From Desulfobulbaceae bacterium (GTDB lineage: Bacteria > Desulfobacterota > Desulfobulbia > Desulfobulbales > Desulfocapsaceae), in assembly GCA_031256095.1 (NCBI GenBank), contig JAIRRG010000193.1, positions 1 through 33,316 of the forward strand: DNA of 33,316 bases, written 5' to 3'. Each line of letters opens with the position of its first letter. Position 1 is the stretch's first letter. The translations under genes and the position numbers were made by a program. The notes under the pieces were generated by a model. That model made no database searches. It saw only the letters and a program-made list of their open reading frames with translations, and had not been told where the DNA came from. Of this stretch, positions 1 through 6,662 are shown one piece after another.

Positions 1-76
1 GCATGGCGTAAGACACTTTGGCCAGGCGCTGCAACGCTTCGTCAATTTTTGCCTCATCAACGGTGATCTCAATCAT
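1..76 (-). CDS. minor tail protein Z-like, N-terminal fragment
   Basis: The first 25 codons of a gene that runs off the left edge are visible, beginning MIEITVDEAKIDEALQRLAK. The ATG overlaps the stop of the FII-like gene by ATGA. The N-terminal pattern and its place directly after an FII-like gene fit the phage minor tail protein Z (GPZ) family, which acts at the head-tail joining end of the tail. Only a short piece is seen, so the family call rests mostly on synteny with lambda (FII then Z). Confidence 0.6.
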   Translation of the reverse strand, partial: MIEITVDEAKIDEALQRLAKVSYAM

Positions 77-411
77 GATTGGTTCCGATACAGAATCAAT
101 TTGATAACGCCGCCGTCATTGACCGCGTCCTTGACGGTCCAGATTTTGTCATCGATATCCAACTCCTGCGACGGTAGAGGCATTGCCATCATCACACCGT
201 CACGGCGCGCCGCATAAAGGACGCGCTCCATCGTGAAAACACCCATGACATTGTCAAATGACGGGCCAAAAAACTGCTTGACCGGTTGATCTTTTTCCTC
301 ATCCCAAATGCCCAGACACGGCACGCCATCGACCAGCATCTCTTCCCCGAATTCACGTGGGTTGAAGAAGACCGGAATATCCATGGCCATCTGTTCTTTC
401 AGGCTAGGCAT
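73..411 (-). CDS. head-tail attachment protein, lambda gpFII-like
   Basis: This is a 112-residue protein, close to the size of lambda gpFII (about 117). It contains the segment DIPVFFNPREFGEE followed by a VDGVPCLGIWD stretch, a pattern I associate with the phage head-tail joining family. In lambda-like phages the product caps the filled head so the tail can dock. It precedes the Z-like gene with an ATGA overlap. A second in-frame ATG at codon 8 (MAMDIPV) is a possible start; the upstream ribosome site for codon 1 is weak. The family call comes from residue pattern, size and position, with no structural motif to confirm it. Confidence 0.65.
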   Translation of the reverse strand: MPSLKEQMAMDIPVFFNPREFGEEMLVDGVPCLGIWDEEKDQPVKQFFGPSFDNVMGVFTMERVLYAARRDGVMMAMPLPSQELDIDDKIWTVKDAVNDGGVIKLILYRNQS

Positions 412-415
412 TTGC

Positions 416-751
416 TCACCGCTGTTGCTTCAGCATCGTCTTGATATCGGCGCCGATTTCATCCAGGCGCTTCGATGTGTGCTCGGTCGTTGATTCCAAG
501 CGCGATATTCTTCGCTCAAAATCGCTCTCATGAGCGCGTTGCGTCTCGATCTGAATTGCCCTATTTTTCACATACAACTCCAAATGAATGACTCGTTCGT
601 CGAGGCGTGCCATGGTCATATGGCTGGCAATAGCCGATGAGCCGACGCCAACTATGACGGACACCACCAAAGGGAAAATTAACTGCGTCCATTGCCCTCT
701 CGAATCATTTCCGCTGTTGCCAACAGGGGCGTTCTCTCTTCCAACTGTCAT
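416..751 (-). CDS. membrane-anchored coiled-coil protein of the lysis cassette (possible spanin or antiholin)
   Basis: The 111-residue product has a polar N-terminus, one hydrophobic helix at about residues 23-44 (LIFPLVVSVIVGVGSSAIA), then a charged heptad-rich segment to the C-terminus that should form a coiled coil. This is the layout of an inner-membrane spanin (Rz type), but it has no recognisable Rz sequence and no nested Rz1 lipoprotein gene was found. Its ATG overlaps the lysozyme stop by ATGA, so it is coupled to lysis genes. Small TM-plus-coiled-coil proteins of unknown role also occur at this place in related phages. The function is therefore inference. Confidence 0.5.
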   Translation of the reverse strand: MTVGRENAPVGNSGNDSRGQWTQLIFPLVVSVIVGVGSSAIASHMTMARLDERVIHLELYVKNRAIQIETQRAHESDFERRISRLESTTEHTSKRLDEIGADIKTMLKQQR

Positions 752-1215
752 TGTCGCTCCCCTAAAAGTAATTCCCGTTCCGCTTTACGGCGCAGCACCA
801 AGCCAGGCAGTATCCGCCCGCCACCGTAGACCCAGCGTAGTAATTGATCACCAGCGCCCGTCCAGTCGCGGTCATTGACGCGGCAACGCAAGGTCGAGGC
901 CTGCAAGCGCCCGGCTCCGAGGTTAAAGGTGAAATCAGCGATGGCGGCCAGGCGGTGTTCTGGCTCATCACCCAGGGCCGGGCAGTAGCGCAACGTCGCG
1001 GCGACGGCGGTTTGCAAATCAATCATGAGCAAAGTTTCAGCTTCAGCCTTCGTAATCGGTGTCTGATTTTTTCCGCACAAATGGCCGTATCCGATGGTCC
1101 AATATCCGGCTGGGCAGACGTATGGCGCTGCCATGGGGAGACCAGCAATCCTGACTTCCTTGTGGAAGCCCTCGAATGTCTTGCACAGTTCGACGAGCCG
1201 CGCCGGAATTCGCAT
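748..1215 (-). CDS. phage endolysin, glycoside hydrolase family 24 lysozyme
   Basis: The 155-residue product carries the T4/P1-type lysozyme signature. The catalytic Glu lies in CKTFEGF near residue 15, followed by a CPAGYWTIGYGHL segment holding the conserved Thr and Gly-Tyr-Gly-His. The C-terminal part has the usual AIADFTFNLGAG helix and a closing R-R-K-x-E motif. It cleaves peptidoglycan between MurNAc and GlcNAc at lysis. There is no signal peptide or signal-anchor, so release should depend on the adjacent holin. The gene follows the holin by 2 bases and overlaps the next gene by ATGA. Confidence 0.93.
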   Translation of the reverse strand: MRIPARLVELCKTFEGFHKEVRIAGLPMAAPYVCPAGYWTIGYGHLCGKNQTPITKAEAETLLMIDLQTAVAATLRYCPALGDEPEHRLAAIADFTFNLGAGRLQASTLRCRVNDRDWTGAGDQLLRWVYGGGRILPGLVLRRKAERELLLGERQ

Positions 1216-1217
1216 GG

Positions 1218-1694
1218 TTATTTCCTCGCCCGCTCAAAGACGCGGCCCAAGAACCAGAAATTCAAAAGCCCGGCCCAGATGGCCATGTCATCCGATGTCC
1301 ACAAAAGGGAAAGGGAGGACAATGGATCACCGCCGCTGCTGACAATCATCCAAAAGCGCCCGGCTTTGACCAAACAGTAAATGAGCATGAACCAGTAGGT
1401 GATCATCGGGCGCACTGAGATCGAGAGGGCGTCTATCCATTTGACGCCTGAGACCTGTCCCTGGGCTTTGATCGACTCAGTGAAGGCCGTCAGCGTGCCC
1501 TGATCCCAGGCTGCCTGAGAGGAAGCGTCGATCTGGGCGAGTTGCCCGGCAAAACGGGCCTTTTCAAACTCTAGAGACTTGTCCTGCATGGCCAACTCGT
1601 GAGCCCTCTCATTTTTACGGTCAAGCCACTTGAGAAGTTCTGGAACCAGGCGAAAAACGCCGCCCATGAAGCCACCGAGCAAGGTTTCAAACAT
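1218..1694 (-). CDS. holin, 3TM gene-transfer-agent type
   Basis: The ATG at 1694 has a GAGGAGG ribosome site six to seven bases upstream; longer in-frame starts overlap the previous gene and were set aside. The 158-residue product has an amphipathic N-terminus (MFETLLGGFMGG), a charged helical middle, then hydrophobic segments including ISVRPMITYWFMLIYCLV and a C-terminal WAGLLNFWFLGR. The RPMITYWF motif is typical of the 'holin of 3TMs, for gene-transfer release' family. It should form the membrane lesion that lets the lysozyme reach the wall. The neighbouring endolysin gene supports this. Confidence 0.8.
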   Translation of the reverse strand: MFETLLGGFMGGVFRLVPELLKWLDRKNERAHELAMQDKSLEFEKARFAGQLAQIDASSQAAWDQGTLTAFTESIKAQGQVSGVKWIDALSISVRPMITYWFMLIYCLVKAGRFWMIVSSGGDPLSSLSLLWTSDDMAIWAGLLNFWFLGRVFERARK

Positions 1695-1947
1695 CTTCAA
1701 CCTCCTCGCCATTCCCGGTTTTGCCATCATCGTCAGCGGGCAGGGGCGGTGTTTCGCCGGACGTTTTGGATTGCTCCTTTGCAGGTTCCTTTGTACGGCT
1801 TGCGGCTGGCTTTTTGACAATCACCACGAGGCCCATGGCCGCGGCCCGTTCCGCCTCGGCCTTTTCCATTGCCACCACTTCGTCTGGGAAACGCTGCCCT
1901 TTGCCATCATCAAGCACCGCTCGCAGCACAACATCTATTTTTGCCAT
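1687..1947 (-). CDS. small phage protein after the capsid gene (possible FI position)
   Basis: The 86-residue product has a compact N-terminal part that reads like a small beta domain (VVLRAVLDDGKGQRFPDEVVAMEK, split here by eye) with an A-x-x-x-G-LV ending. A low-complexity tail rich in Lys, Glu, Pro and Asp follows. Short proteins of this layout often follow the major capsid gene in phages. It lies where lambda has FI, but I see no FI homology. It overlaps the holin start by a few bases. No function can be assigned. Confidence 0.6.
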   Translation of the reverse strand: MAKIDVVLRAVLDDGKGQRFPDEVVAMEKAEAERAAAMGLVVIVKKPAASRTKEPAKEQSKTSGETPPLPADDDGKTGNGEEVEDV

Positions 1948-1955
1948 AACTCACC

Positions 1956-2972
1956 TCACACAACTTTGGCGTATACAGTCCAGCCCGGCTGTTTAGTCCA
2001 GGCCAGCGGGCGCGACTCGGCGATGGTGAAATAGCCGGACGGATCTTCCTGTTTGAATCCCTTTGAGAAAATCTCGACGGGACCGGCGCAGTCGTTGTCA
2101 ACCGGCAGGCCAAATTCGATTACGGATTCGGCATCGGCGGCGACCAGCAGGACGCAGTCCGGATCGAGATACTGTTTAGTGCTGCCGTCGAGATCGGTAT
2201 AAGCGCCGGCGACGGTCCAGATGGTCAACCCGTTCCAAGCGCCCTTGATTTTTTTGGCGACATGAGGCAATAAGGAACCAACGTTAATATCGCGGTTGTC
2301 CATGTACTTTTCGACATCGTGATGGTGGCGGAAGGCTTTCCAGGCGTTTTTGCCAAGCAACAGGTCGGTGGCGGCAAAGCCGGTCTCCTCCAGGAGCATC
2401 AGGCTCCAGCCATCGACATGACCAAGCAGATCGGATGCTGAGTCAGCCCATTGCGCGGCGCCGGTTAAAACGATGTTGTGAGCCAGAGGCCGTTTGTAAT
2501 CGACCGTGAATTTCGGCACGGCGCCAGCGCCCTCGACCATGTCGTAGAGGGTGATTTTGCCTGTCACCATGGCCTGCTGGCACATGATCTCGAGAGCAAA
2601 ATCAATCTCCTCTCGGTGCAAATCCATATCCTCGGCAATGGCGCGAGACATGCTGTCATCAAGGGGCGAATAAGGATTGACCCCGGCTGGCATCTTGAAG
2701 CGGTCCGCCGCCGAGAAAGCGCGTTTTGGGCGAAAACGCGGGGCCTTGACCGCGCCTGCCTCAATGATGTCGCTCTTGCGCATGGTGCCCGGCGCCGTGT
2801 TCGTGATGGCCGGCAGCATGGTGATGTTGCGGCTTTTGACGTGCAGCTCGAACAGCTCGCCAGCCGATGGTGGCCGCTTTCTGAAAAAACTCGTGAAGAC
2901 ATCGCTTTTCAGCGGCTTCCGTTTGTTAATAACCCCAGTGAGGATGCGGTGATCAAAGTAATCAATGTTCAT
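1956..2972 (-). CDS. major capsid protein, lambda gpE family
   Basis: The ATG at 2972 has AAGGAGA six bases upstream. A longer in-frame reading reaches back to 3269 but would overlap the decoration gene and was rejected. The 338-residue product begins MNIDYFDHRILTGVINKRK. It matches the size (lambda gpE 341) and style of the family, including an IVLTGAAQWADSASDLLGHV segment and a C-terminal SRPLAWTKQPGWTVYAKVV-like ending. It forms the icosahedral shell and follows the decoration protein gene, exactly as D precedes E in lambda. Confidence 0.9.
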   Translation of the reverse strand: MNIDYFDHRILTGVINKRKPLKSDVFTSFFRKRPPSAGELFELHVKSRNITMLPAITNTAPGTMRKSDIIEAGAVKAPRFRPKRAFSAADRFKMPAGVNPYSPLDDSMSRAIAEDMDLHREEIDFALEIMCQQAMVTGKITLYDMVEGAGAVPKFTVDYKRPLAHNIVLTGAAQWADSASDLLGHVDGWSLMLLEETGFAATDLLLGKNAWKAFRHHHDVEKYMDNRDINVGSLLPHVAKKIKGAWNGLTIWTVAGAYTDLDGSTKQYLDPDCVLLVAADAESVIEFGLPVDNDCAGPVEIFSKGFKQEDPSGYFTIAESRPLAWTKQPGWTVYAKVV

Positions 2973-2982
2973 TTGCTTCTCC

Positions 2983-3342
2983 TTATGCCTCGGCGGCGTA
3001 GATGCCATTAGAATGGAGTTCATCCAGGGCGTCGTACTGCCCGGCGGCGCTGACACTGTCGTCCCAGATGAGTTCGGCGGCCACGGCGTCGCAGTGAACA
3101 TAGGTGAGGGCGTACTTGTCGCCACTGGCAGGGATGGTGACATCCTCGGCCAGGATCGAGCGCGCCTCCATGTCATCGCCATCGCCGCTGTAAGCGTACT
3201 GTTTGCCATCTTCCTTAATACCGAGGACAGTGCCGGCCAGAAGCGTTTGTTCCGATCCCGTCGAGCCAAGCAACGCCCGCGCCAAAACCGGCGGATGATC
3301 CTTCAAAAATGCTTTTCTTTGATATTTGGCGATTGTTTCCAT
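2983..3342 (-). CDS. head decoration protein, lambda gpD-like
   Basis: The chosen ATG (METIAKYQRKAF) has GAGGAGA seven bases upstream; the GTG-type longer start five codons earlier lacks one. The 119-residue product has the gpD pattern: an N-terminal extension, LLAGTVLGI, a segment ending AYVHCDAVAAELIW-like, and a C-terminal ALDELHSNGIYAAE. Such trimers sit on the expanded capsid and stabilise it against internal DNA pressure. It is placed between the C-type protease/scaffold gene and the capsid gene, as in lambda. Confidence 0.88.
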   Translation of the reverse strand: METIAKYQRKAFLKDHPPVLARALLGSTGSEQTLLAGTVLGIKEDGKQYAYSGDGDDMEARSILAEDVTIPASGDKYALTYVHCDAVAAELIWDDSVSAAGQYDALDELHSNGIYAAEA

Positions 3343-3353
3343 AGGTAGTCTCC

Positions 3354-3773
3354 TCACATGGCGGCGATCTGATCAATGGCCGCCTGGATGCGGTCGTTTT
3401 TTTGCGGCGTGGCCAAGGTGTTGACTGGGCCAGGCGTCGCGCCACGCAGCGCGGCAAGAATGTCGGCCCGGATGCCGCCTTCACCGGCACCTGTACCCGC
3501 GTTATTGCTAGCCGGAGCCGCCAACAGCGGCGCAATCGCTTCCAGTTGCGCGGCGGTAACTCCAGAGGCGGCAAGCGCGTTTACCTTCTCAGCGGCTTCT
3601 TTACCAGCCACCGCCATCACCAAAGCCATGGTGTTGGCGCTGGCATCATTCATCTGTTGTTCAAATGCGGCTTTCAAGGTCGCCTCCGTTTCCGCCCGCG
3701 TCCTGGCCTCGGTCTCGGCCTGGATTTGGGCCAGCAACTCCGGGTGTTTTTCTGCCAATTCGGTTTTATCCAT
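3354..3773 (-). CDS. nested scaffold protein, Nu3-like, in frame within the protease gene
   Basis: Inside the protease gene an in-frame ATG at 3773 is preceded at 5 bases by AAGGAGA (3779-3785), a better ribosome site than most gene starts here. Translation from it yields 139 residues starting MDKTELAEKHPELLAQIQAE, identical to the C-terminal coiled-coil part of the protease. Lambda makes its scaffold Nu3 from just such an internal start in gene C. Expression is inferred from the ribosome site and this analogy. Confidence 0.72.
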   Translation of the reverse strand: MDKTELAEKHPELLAQIQAETEARTRAETEATLKAAFEQQMNDASANTMALVMAVAGKEAAEKVNALAASGVTAAQLEAIAPLLAAPASNNAGTGAGEGGIRADILAALRGATPGPVNTLATPQKNDRIQAAIDQIAAM

Positions 3774-4628
3774 GTGTATCTCCTTGTGTATGCGGGCGAT
3801 CAATTCGGCCCGATCTGTGACAATCCCGCTGACAAGGCCCAATTCAAGGGCCTTGCCGGCGAGAAAACATTGGCCGTCGCCCCAAGCTTTCGGGTCGGCG
3901 GCATCCACCGCCATCCTGGCGGCGACATCGCTGCGGAAAACTTCGTGCAGGGTGGCAAGCGTTTCCTGAAAATAAGCTTGGTCGGCGGCAGACAGCGGCG
4001 AGTCCGGGTTACCCGCTGCCTTCCATGTCCCCGCTGTCATGTAAGTGACGCGGATGCCAATCGCCGCGTTCAGTCCACTGCGATCAACATGAGCGGCGAT
4101 GACGCCGATGCTGCCGACTGTGGCCGTCTGTGGCGCGAAGACGCGGCCCGTGGCCGCGGCCAGCCAGTAAGCCGCCGATGCGCACAGGCCATCAGCATAG
4201 GCATAAATGGGCTTGGCGTCCTGAGTGGCGATGAAATCGGCCAGCTCTTTGGTGCCAGCGGCCACTCCGCCCGGCGAATCGAAGGAAAGCAGCACGGCCT
4301 TGACCGCCGGATCAGCCATGGCCGCCAAAATGGCGGCGCGGATGGTGTCCTGACCATTCCAGGAAAAGGTCATGCCCCAAAAACTAATACTGCCGCCTTT
4401 ACGGTGGATGACGCCCTGGGCGTCAATGACCGCCACATCGTCATGCAGGGTATAACTGGCGGGTTGACCATCGCTGGACGCTGACCGAAGCGCAGCGCTC
4501 TGGGCGGGAACCGGCTGCGCCTGATCAGCGCCGGGGGAGGCGGCCCGGAGCATGGTTTCAAGGAAAGGTTCAAGGGCGGAGGGCAGAATTGCCCAGGCCG
4601 CCGGGCTGAAAAAATCAGGCAGAGGCAT
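3354..4628 (-). CDS. S49-family head maturation protease, lambda gpC-like, with C-terminal scaffold domain
   Basis: This 424-residue protein has a ClpP-fold serine protease domain at about residues 60-280. SFDSPGG lies at 115-121. The likely nucleophile is Ser151 in DGLCASAAYW, and the likely general base is Lys203 in AGTWKAAGNP. The 52-residue spacing equals that I recall for lambda gpC (Ser166/Lys218). After about residue 286 the protein becomes an alanine- and glutamate-rich coiled-coil that resembles a scaffold. It should process scaffold and portal during procapsid maturation. It overlaps the portal gene end by 14 bases. Confidence 0.92.
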   Translation of the reverse strand: MPLPDFFSPAAWAILPSALEPFLETMLRAASPGADQAQPVPAQSAALRSASSDGQPASYTLHDDVAVIDAQGVIHRKGGSISFWGMTFSWNGQDTIRAAILAAMADPAVKAVLLSFDSPGGVAAGTKELADFIATQDAKPIYAYADGLCASAAYWLAAATGRVFAPQTATVGSIGVIAAHVDRSGLNAAIGIRVTYMTAGTWKAAGNPDSPLSAADQAYFQETLATLHEVFRSDVAARMAVDAADPKAWGDGQCFLAGKALELGLVSGIVTDRAELIARIHKEIHMDKTELAEKHPELLAQIQAETEARTRAETEATLKAAFEQQMNDASANTMALVMAVAGKEAAEKVNALAASGVTAAQLEAIAPLLAAPASNNAGTGAGEGGIRADILAALRGATPGPVNTLATPQKNDRIQAAIDQIAAM

Positions 4629-6135
4629 TCGGCTCCTCCTTATAGTTGGATACCTTGGTCGGTTGAATAGTAAAACCAGCCAAGCGGCTTTCTTCTTCTT
4701 GCCGCTCGTCCATAACCTCGTCGAAGTCGCGACCGCGTTCAGCCAAGGCTTCCGAGTAAGTCATCAATCTTTCTTCCAGGGCGGTAACGGTTGAGGCAAT
4801 CTCCTTGACCGGATCGACATAGCCGCGCGGTGGCCCGATCCATAACGCCTGCGTGTACAGGTCGCGGGCATCGTAAAAATCGGGAGCGCCAGCAGGCAAT
4901 TTGATGAGACTGGCCAACCAGGCTTCCTCTATGACCATCCCCCAAATCGGCTGGCAGTAGTGGCGAACCAGCCAAGCGCGGTAGAGCAGGAATTTCCGCC
5001 AAGCTTCGAGCAAGGCGGCGCGGGCGCTGGAGTAGTTGGTCTTGGAAAAATCCTTGGCCAGCACCTCGTAAGGGATGCCAAGGCTGGCGGCCATGGCCCG
5101 CAGCACGAACTCGGAGAAGTGAGCGAAGTTAGGCGACGGGCGACCTGACTCCAAGATGTAGGGCTTTTCGCCAGTGTTGCCGTACATGACGGCGCCGCCG
5201 CGCGCTTCTTCATAGTAGCGTTTCTTGCCGTCTTCATCCTCTTCTTGCTGGGCGTATTCCGGCAGCACCGGACCGCCAGGTTCGCGGCCAATGAAGACCG
5301 GCAGACTGGCCGTGGTGACGGCGGCTAGCAGCTCATTATCGAGGGCGTCGGCAAGGTGGCGAAACAGGTTCATGCCGGGCGACAGCGCCGATTCGCCGCG
5401 GGTCTGTTCTTCCTCACTGTGCCAAAAAAGGTGGAAAGCGCCAGGACGGTGGCCAAGGCGGGCCGAGACGCACGTGAACTGGCTGGAGTCGAGGTCAGCT
5501 ATATTGACAATGCGGGAAGTAGCCGATGTCGGCGTGGCCAGCCAGTACGTCTCCGGGGCGCCGTAATGATTGAGCTGGACGCCATCAACAATGGATGGAT
5601 CACCGGCCAGATTCAAAGGAGTGCGCAGCCTTGACGGCTGCACATCCTGGATTGCAAGCTTGATTTTGCGGCCAGGATCGTCGAGCATCACCGGCAAATG
5701 GAACATCTCGCCATGCTTCAACATGCCGCGCAGGCCGAGGAACTGTAAATCCTCAAAATGCAACATACCGCGCGTGTGGGCCTGCGGCGTCCAAGCTTTC
5801 CAGACGGCCTCGATATCTTCCTGCAACTGGCGGGCGGCATCCGCGGAAATGCCAAGACGCTTGGAGTTCAGGCGCGACCGTGGTCGCAGACCAGTGCCGA
5901 CGGCGTTGATGGTAATTGAGTCGATGCCGGATTGAGCGGCCCAGTCATTGGCGGCCAGATCGGCGGCGCGGTCCTGAGAAAGGACTCGCTCCCGCGCCTG
6001 CTGCTCCAAGGTGTGGGCATAAGGCGGGTTATAGGCCGATAACGAGCCGCGCCGGGAACCGGCGTCGCGGGAAACCTTGGCCGCCGATGGCGGCAAGCTG
6101 ACCGGGCGGGCCTTGAGCGCGGTTTTGGCTACCAT
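4615..6135 (-). CDS. portal protein, lambda gpB family
   Basis: The 506-residue product matches lambda-type portals (gpB 533). It has an N-terminal SRRGSLSAYNPPYAHTLE-like region, an ARDLAANDWAAQSGI-like segment, a central GVQLNHYGAPETYWLATP, an ILESGRPSPNFAHFSEFVLRA stretch and a KTNYSSARAALLEAWR motif in the stem/clip region. The 12-subunit ring sits at one capsid vertex, binds terminase and passes DNA. Its start overlaps the end of the gpW-like gene. The C-terminal end overlaps the protease start. Confidence 0.93.
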   Translation of the reverse strand: MVAKTALKARPVSLPPSAAKVSRDAGSRRGSLSAYNPPYAHTLEQQARERVLSQDRAADLAANDWAAQSGIDSITINAVGTGLRPRSRLNSKRLGISADAARQLQEDIEAVWKAWTPQAHTRGMLHFEDLQFLGLRGMLKHGEMFHLPVMLDDPGRKIKLAIQDVQPSRLRTPLNLAGDPSIVDGVQLNHYGAPETYWLATPTSATSRIVNIADLDSSQFTCVSARLGHRPGAFHLFWHSEEEQTRGESALSPGMNLFRHLADALDNELLAAVTTASLPVFIGREPGGPVLPEYAQQEEDEDGKKRYYEEARGGAVMYGNTGEKPYILESGRPSPNFAHFSEFVLRAMAASLGIPYEVLAKDFSKTNYSSARAALLEAWRKFLLYRAWLVRHYCQPIWGMVIEEAWLASLIKLPAGAPDFYDARDLYTQALWIGPPRGYVDPVKEIASTVTALEERLMTYSEALAERGRDFDEVMDERQEEESRLAGFTIQPTKVSNYKEEPNASA

Positions 6136-6374
6136 CGCGATTTCCTGGCGTAGACCTTAACCGGGCTGGACGGATTGCCGGAAAGCACTTCGATGATGGC
6201 GGCAAACTCGGCGACGGTCCGCCGGATTTCCCGCAGATCATAGCGGGCCAGCCGCCGCGAGCCGATCACGTATTCCTTGCCGGTCGATGCGGCGGTCAAT
6301 GCCGCCTTCCAGTTGGCAAGCTCGGACTTGGCTTCGGAAAGAGTGTAGCCTTTATAGGTAGTCGGTGCGTTCAT
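6129..6374 (-). CDS. small head-tail connector, gpW-like
   Basis: The 81-residue protein begins MNAPTTYKGYTLSEAKSELA. It contains a KEYVIGSRRLARYDLREIRRT stretch (the residues are split around Arg here), the hallmark of small gpW/DUF6148-like connector proteins: A-x-x-x-L...Y-x-I-x-x-R-x-L-x-R-x-D-L-x-x-I. It lies directly before the portal gene, the gpW position in lambda. An upstream in-frame ATG at 6410 exists but falls next to the tandem repeat and has no ribosome site. It ends in TAG, with the portal ATG five bases inside the end. Confidence 0.82.
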   Translation of the reverse strand: MNAPTTYKGYTLSEAKSELANWKAALTAASTGKEYVIGSRRLARYDLREIRRTVAEFAAIIEVLSGNPSSPVKVYARKSRW

Positions 6375-6410
6375 GTTCCCACAAATAGCGCAGGGTATAA
6401 TGCCTGTCAC

Positions 6411-6455
6411 GAGACGTGGGAGACTTCTGAGACTTGTGAGACTTCTGAGACAAAA
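6411..6455. repeat. five tandem 9-base units, GAGAC-type
   Basis: On the plus strand five consecutive 9-mers each begin GAGAC: GAGACGTGG, GAGACTTCT, GAGACTTGT, GAGACTTCT, GAGACAAAA. The array fills most of the 95-base gap between the HTH gene and the gpW-like start. It could be an operator, an HTH-protein site or a packaging-related signal. Its function is unknown. Confidence 0.85.
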
Positions 6456-6469
6456 AATTTGCGATTAGC

Positions 6470-6658
6470 TTAAAAATCCTTGGCAACGCGCTGCCGCCAT
6501 TCTCGTAAATAGCGTTCGCAGTCGGCGCGGCGGACGGTGACGCCTTTGGTCTTGCCATAACGTTCCGCCGGCAACTCGCCACTGTTGACCAGCCGGTAAA
6601 AATGCCCCTTCGAGCAACCAAGCAGCTTACAAGCTTGCTGCCAGTTGAGTCTTTCCAT
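6470..6658 (-). CDS. small helix-turn-helix protein (excisionase/Nu1-N-terminal type)
   Basis: The 62-residue protein reads LNWQQACKLLGCSKGHFYRL followed by a VNSGELPAERYGKTKG wing and RADCERYLREW. This is a MerR/excisionase-like winged HTH that fills nearly the whole chain. It lies between the large terminase and the gpW-like gene, immediately beside the 9-base tandem array. In lambda the Nu1 N-terminus has a related wing-HTH fold, but this protein lacks the oligomerisation part. It could regulate late genes or bind the neighbouring repeats. Confidence 0.75.
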   Translation of the reverse strand: MERLNWQQACKLLGCSKGHFYRLVNSGELPAERYGKTKGVTVRRADCERYLREWRQRVAKDF

Positions 6659-6662
6659 ACCA

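Noticed and set aside
2973-3269. N-terminal extension of the capsid gene to 3269
   Set aside because: It would overlap the decoration gene almost entirely; the ATG at 2972 has an excellent ribosome site and gives the expected length.
3402-4484. 360-codon plus-strand frame opposite the head protease
   Set aside because: It is an antisense shadow; the minus strand holds a clear S49 protease with catalytic residues.
6411-6455. CRISPR array
   Set aside because: Units are 9 bases with no spacers and there are no cas genes.
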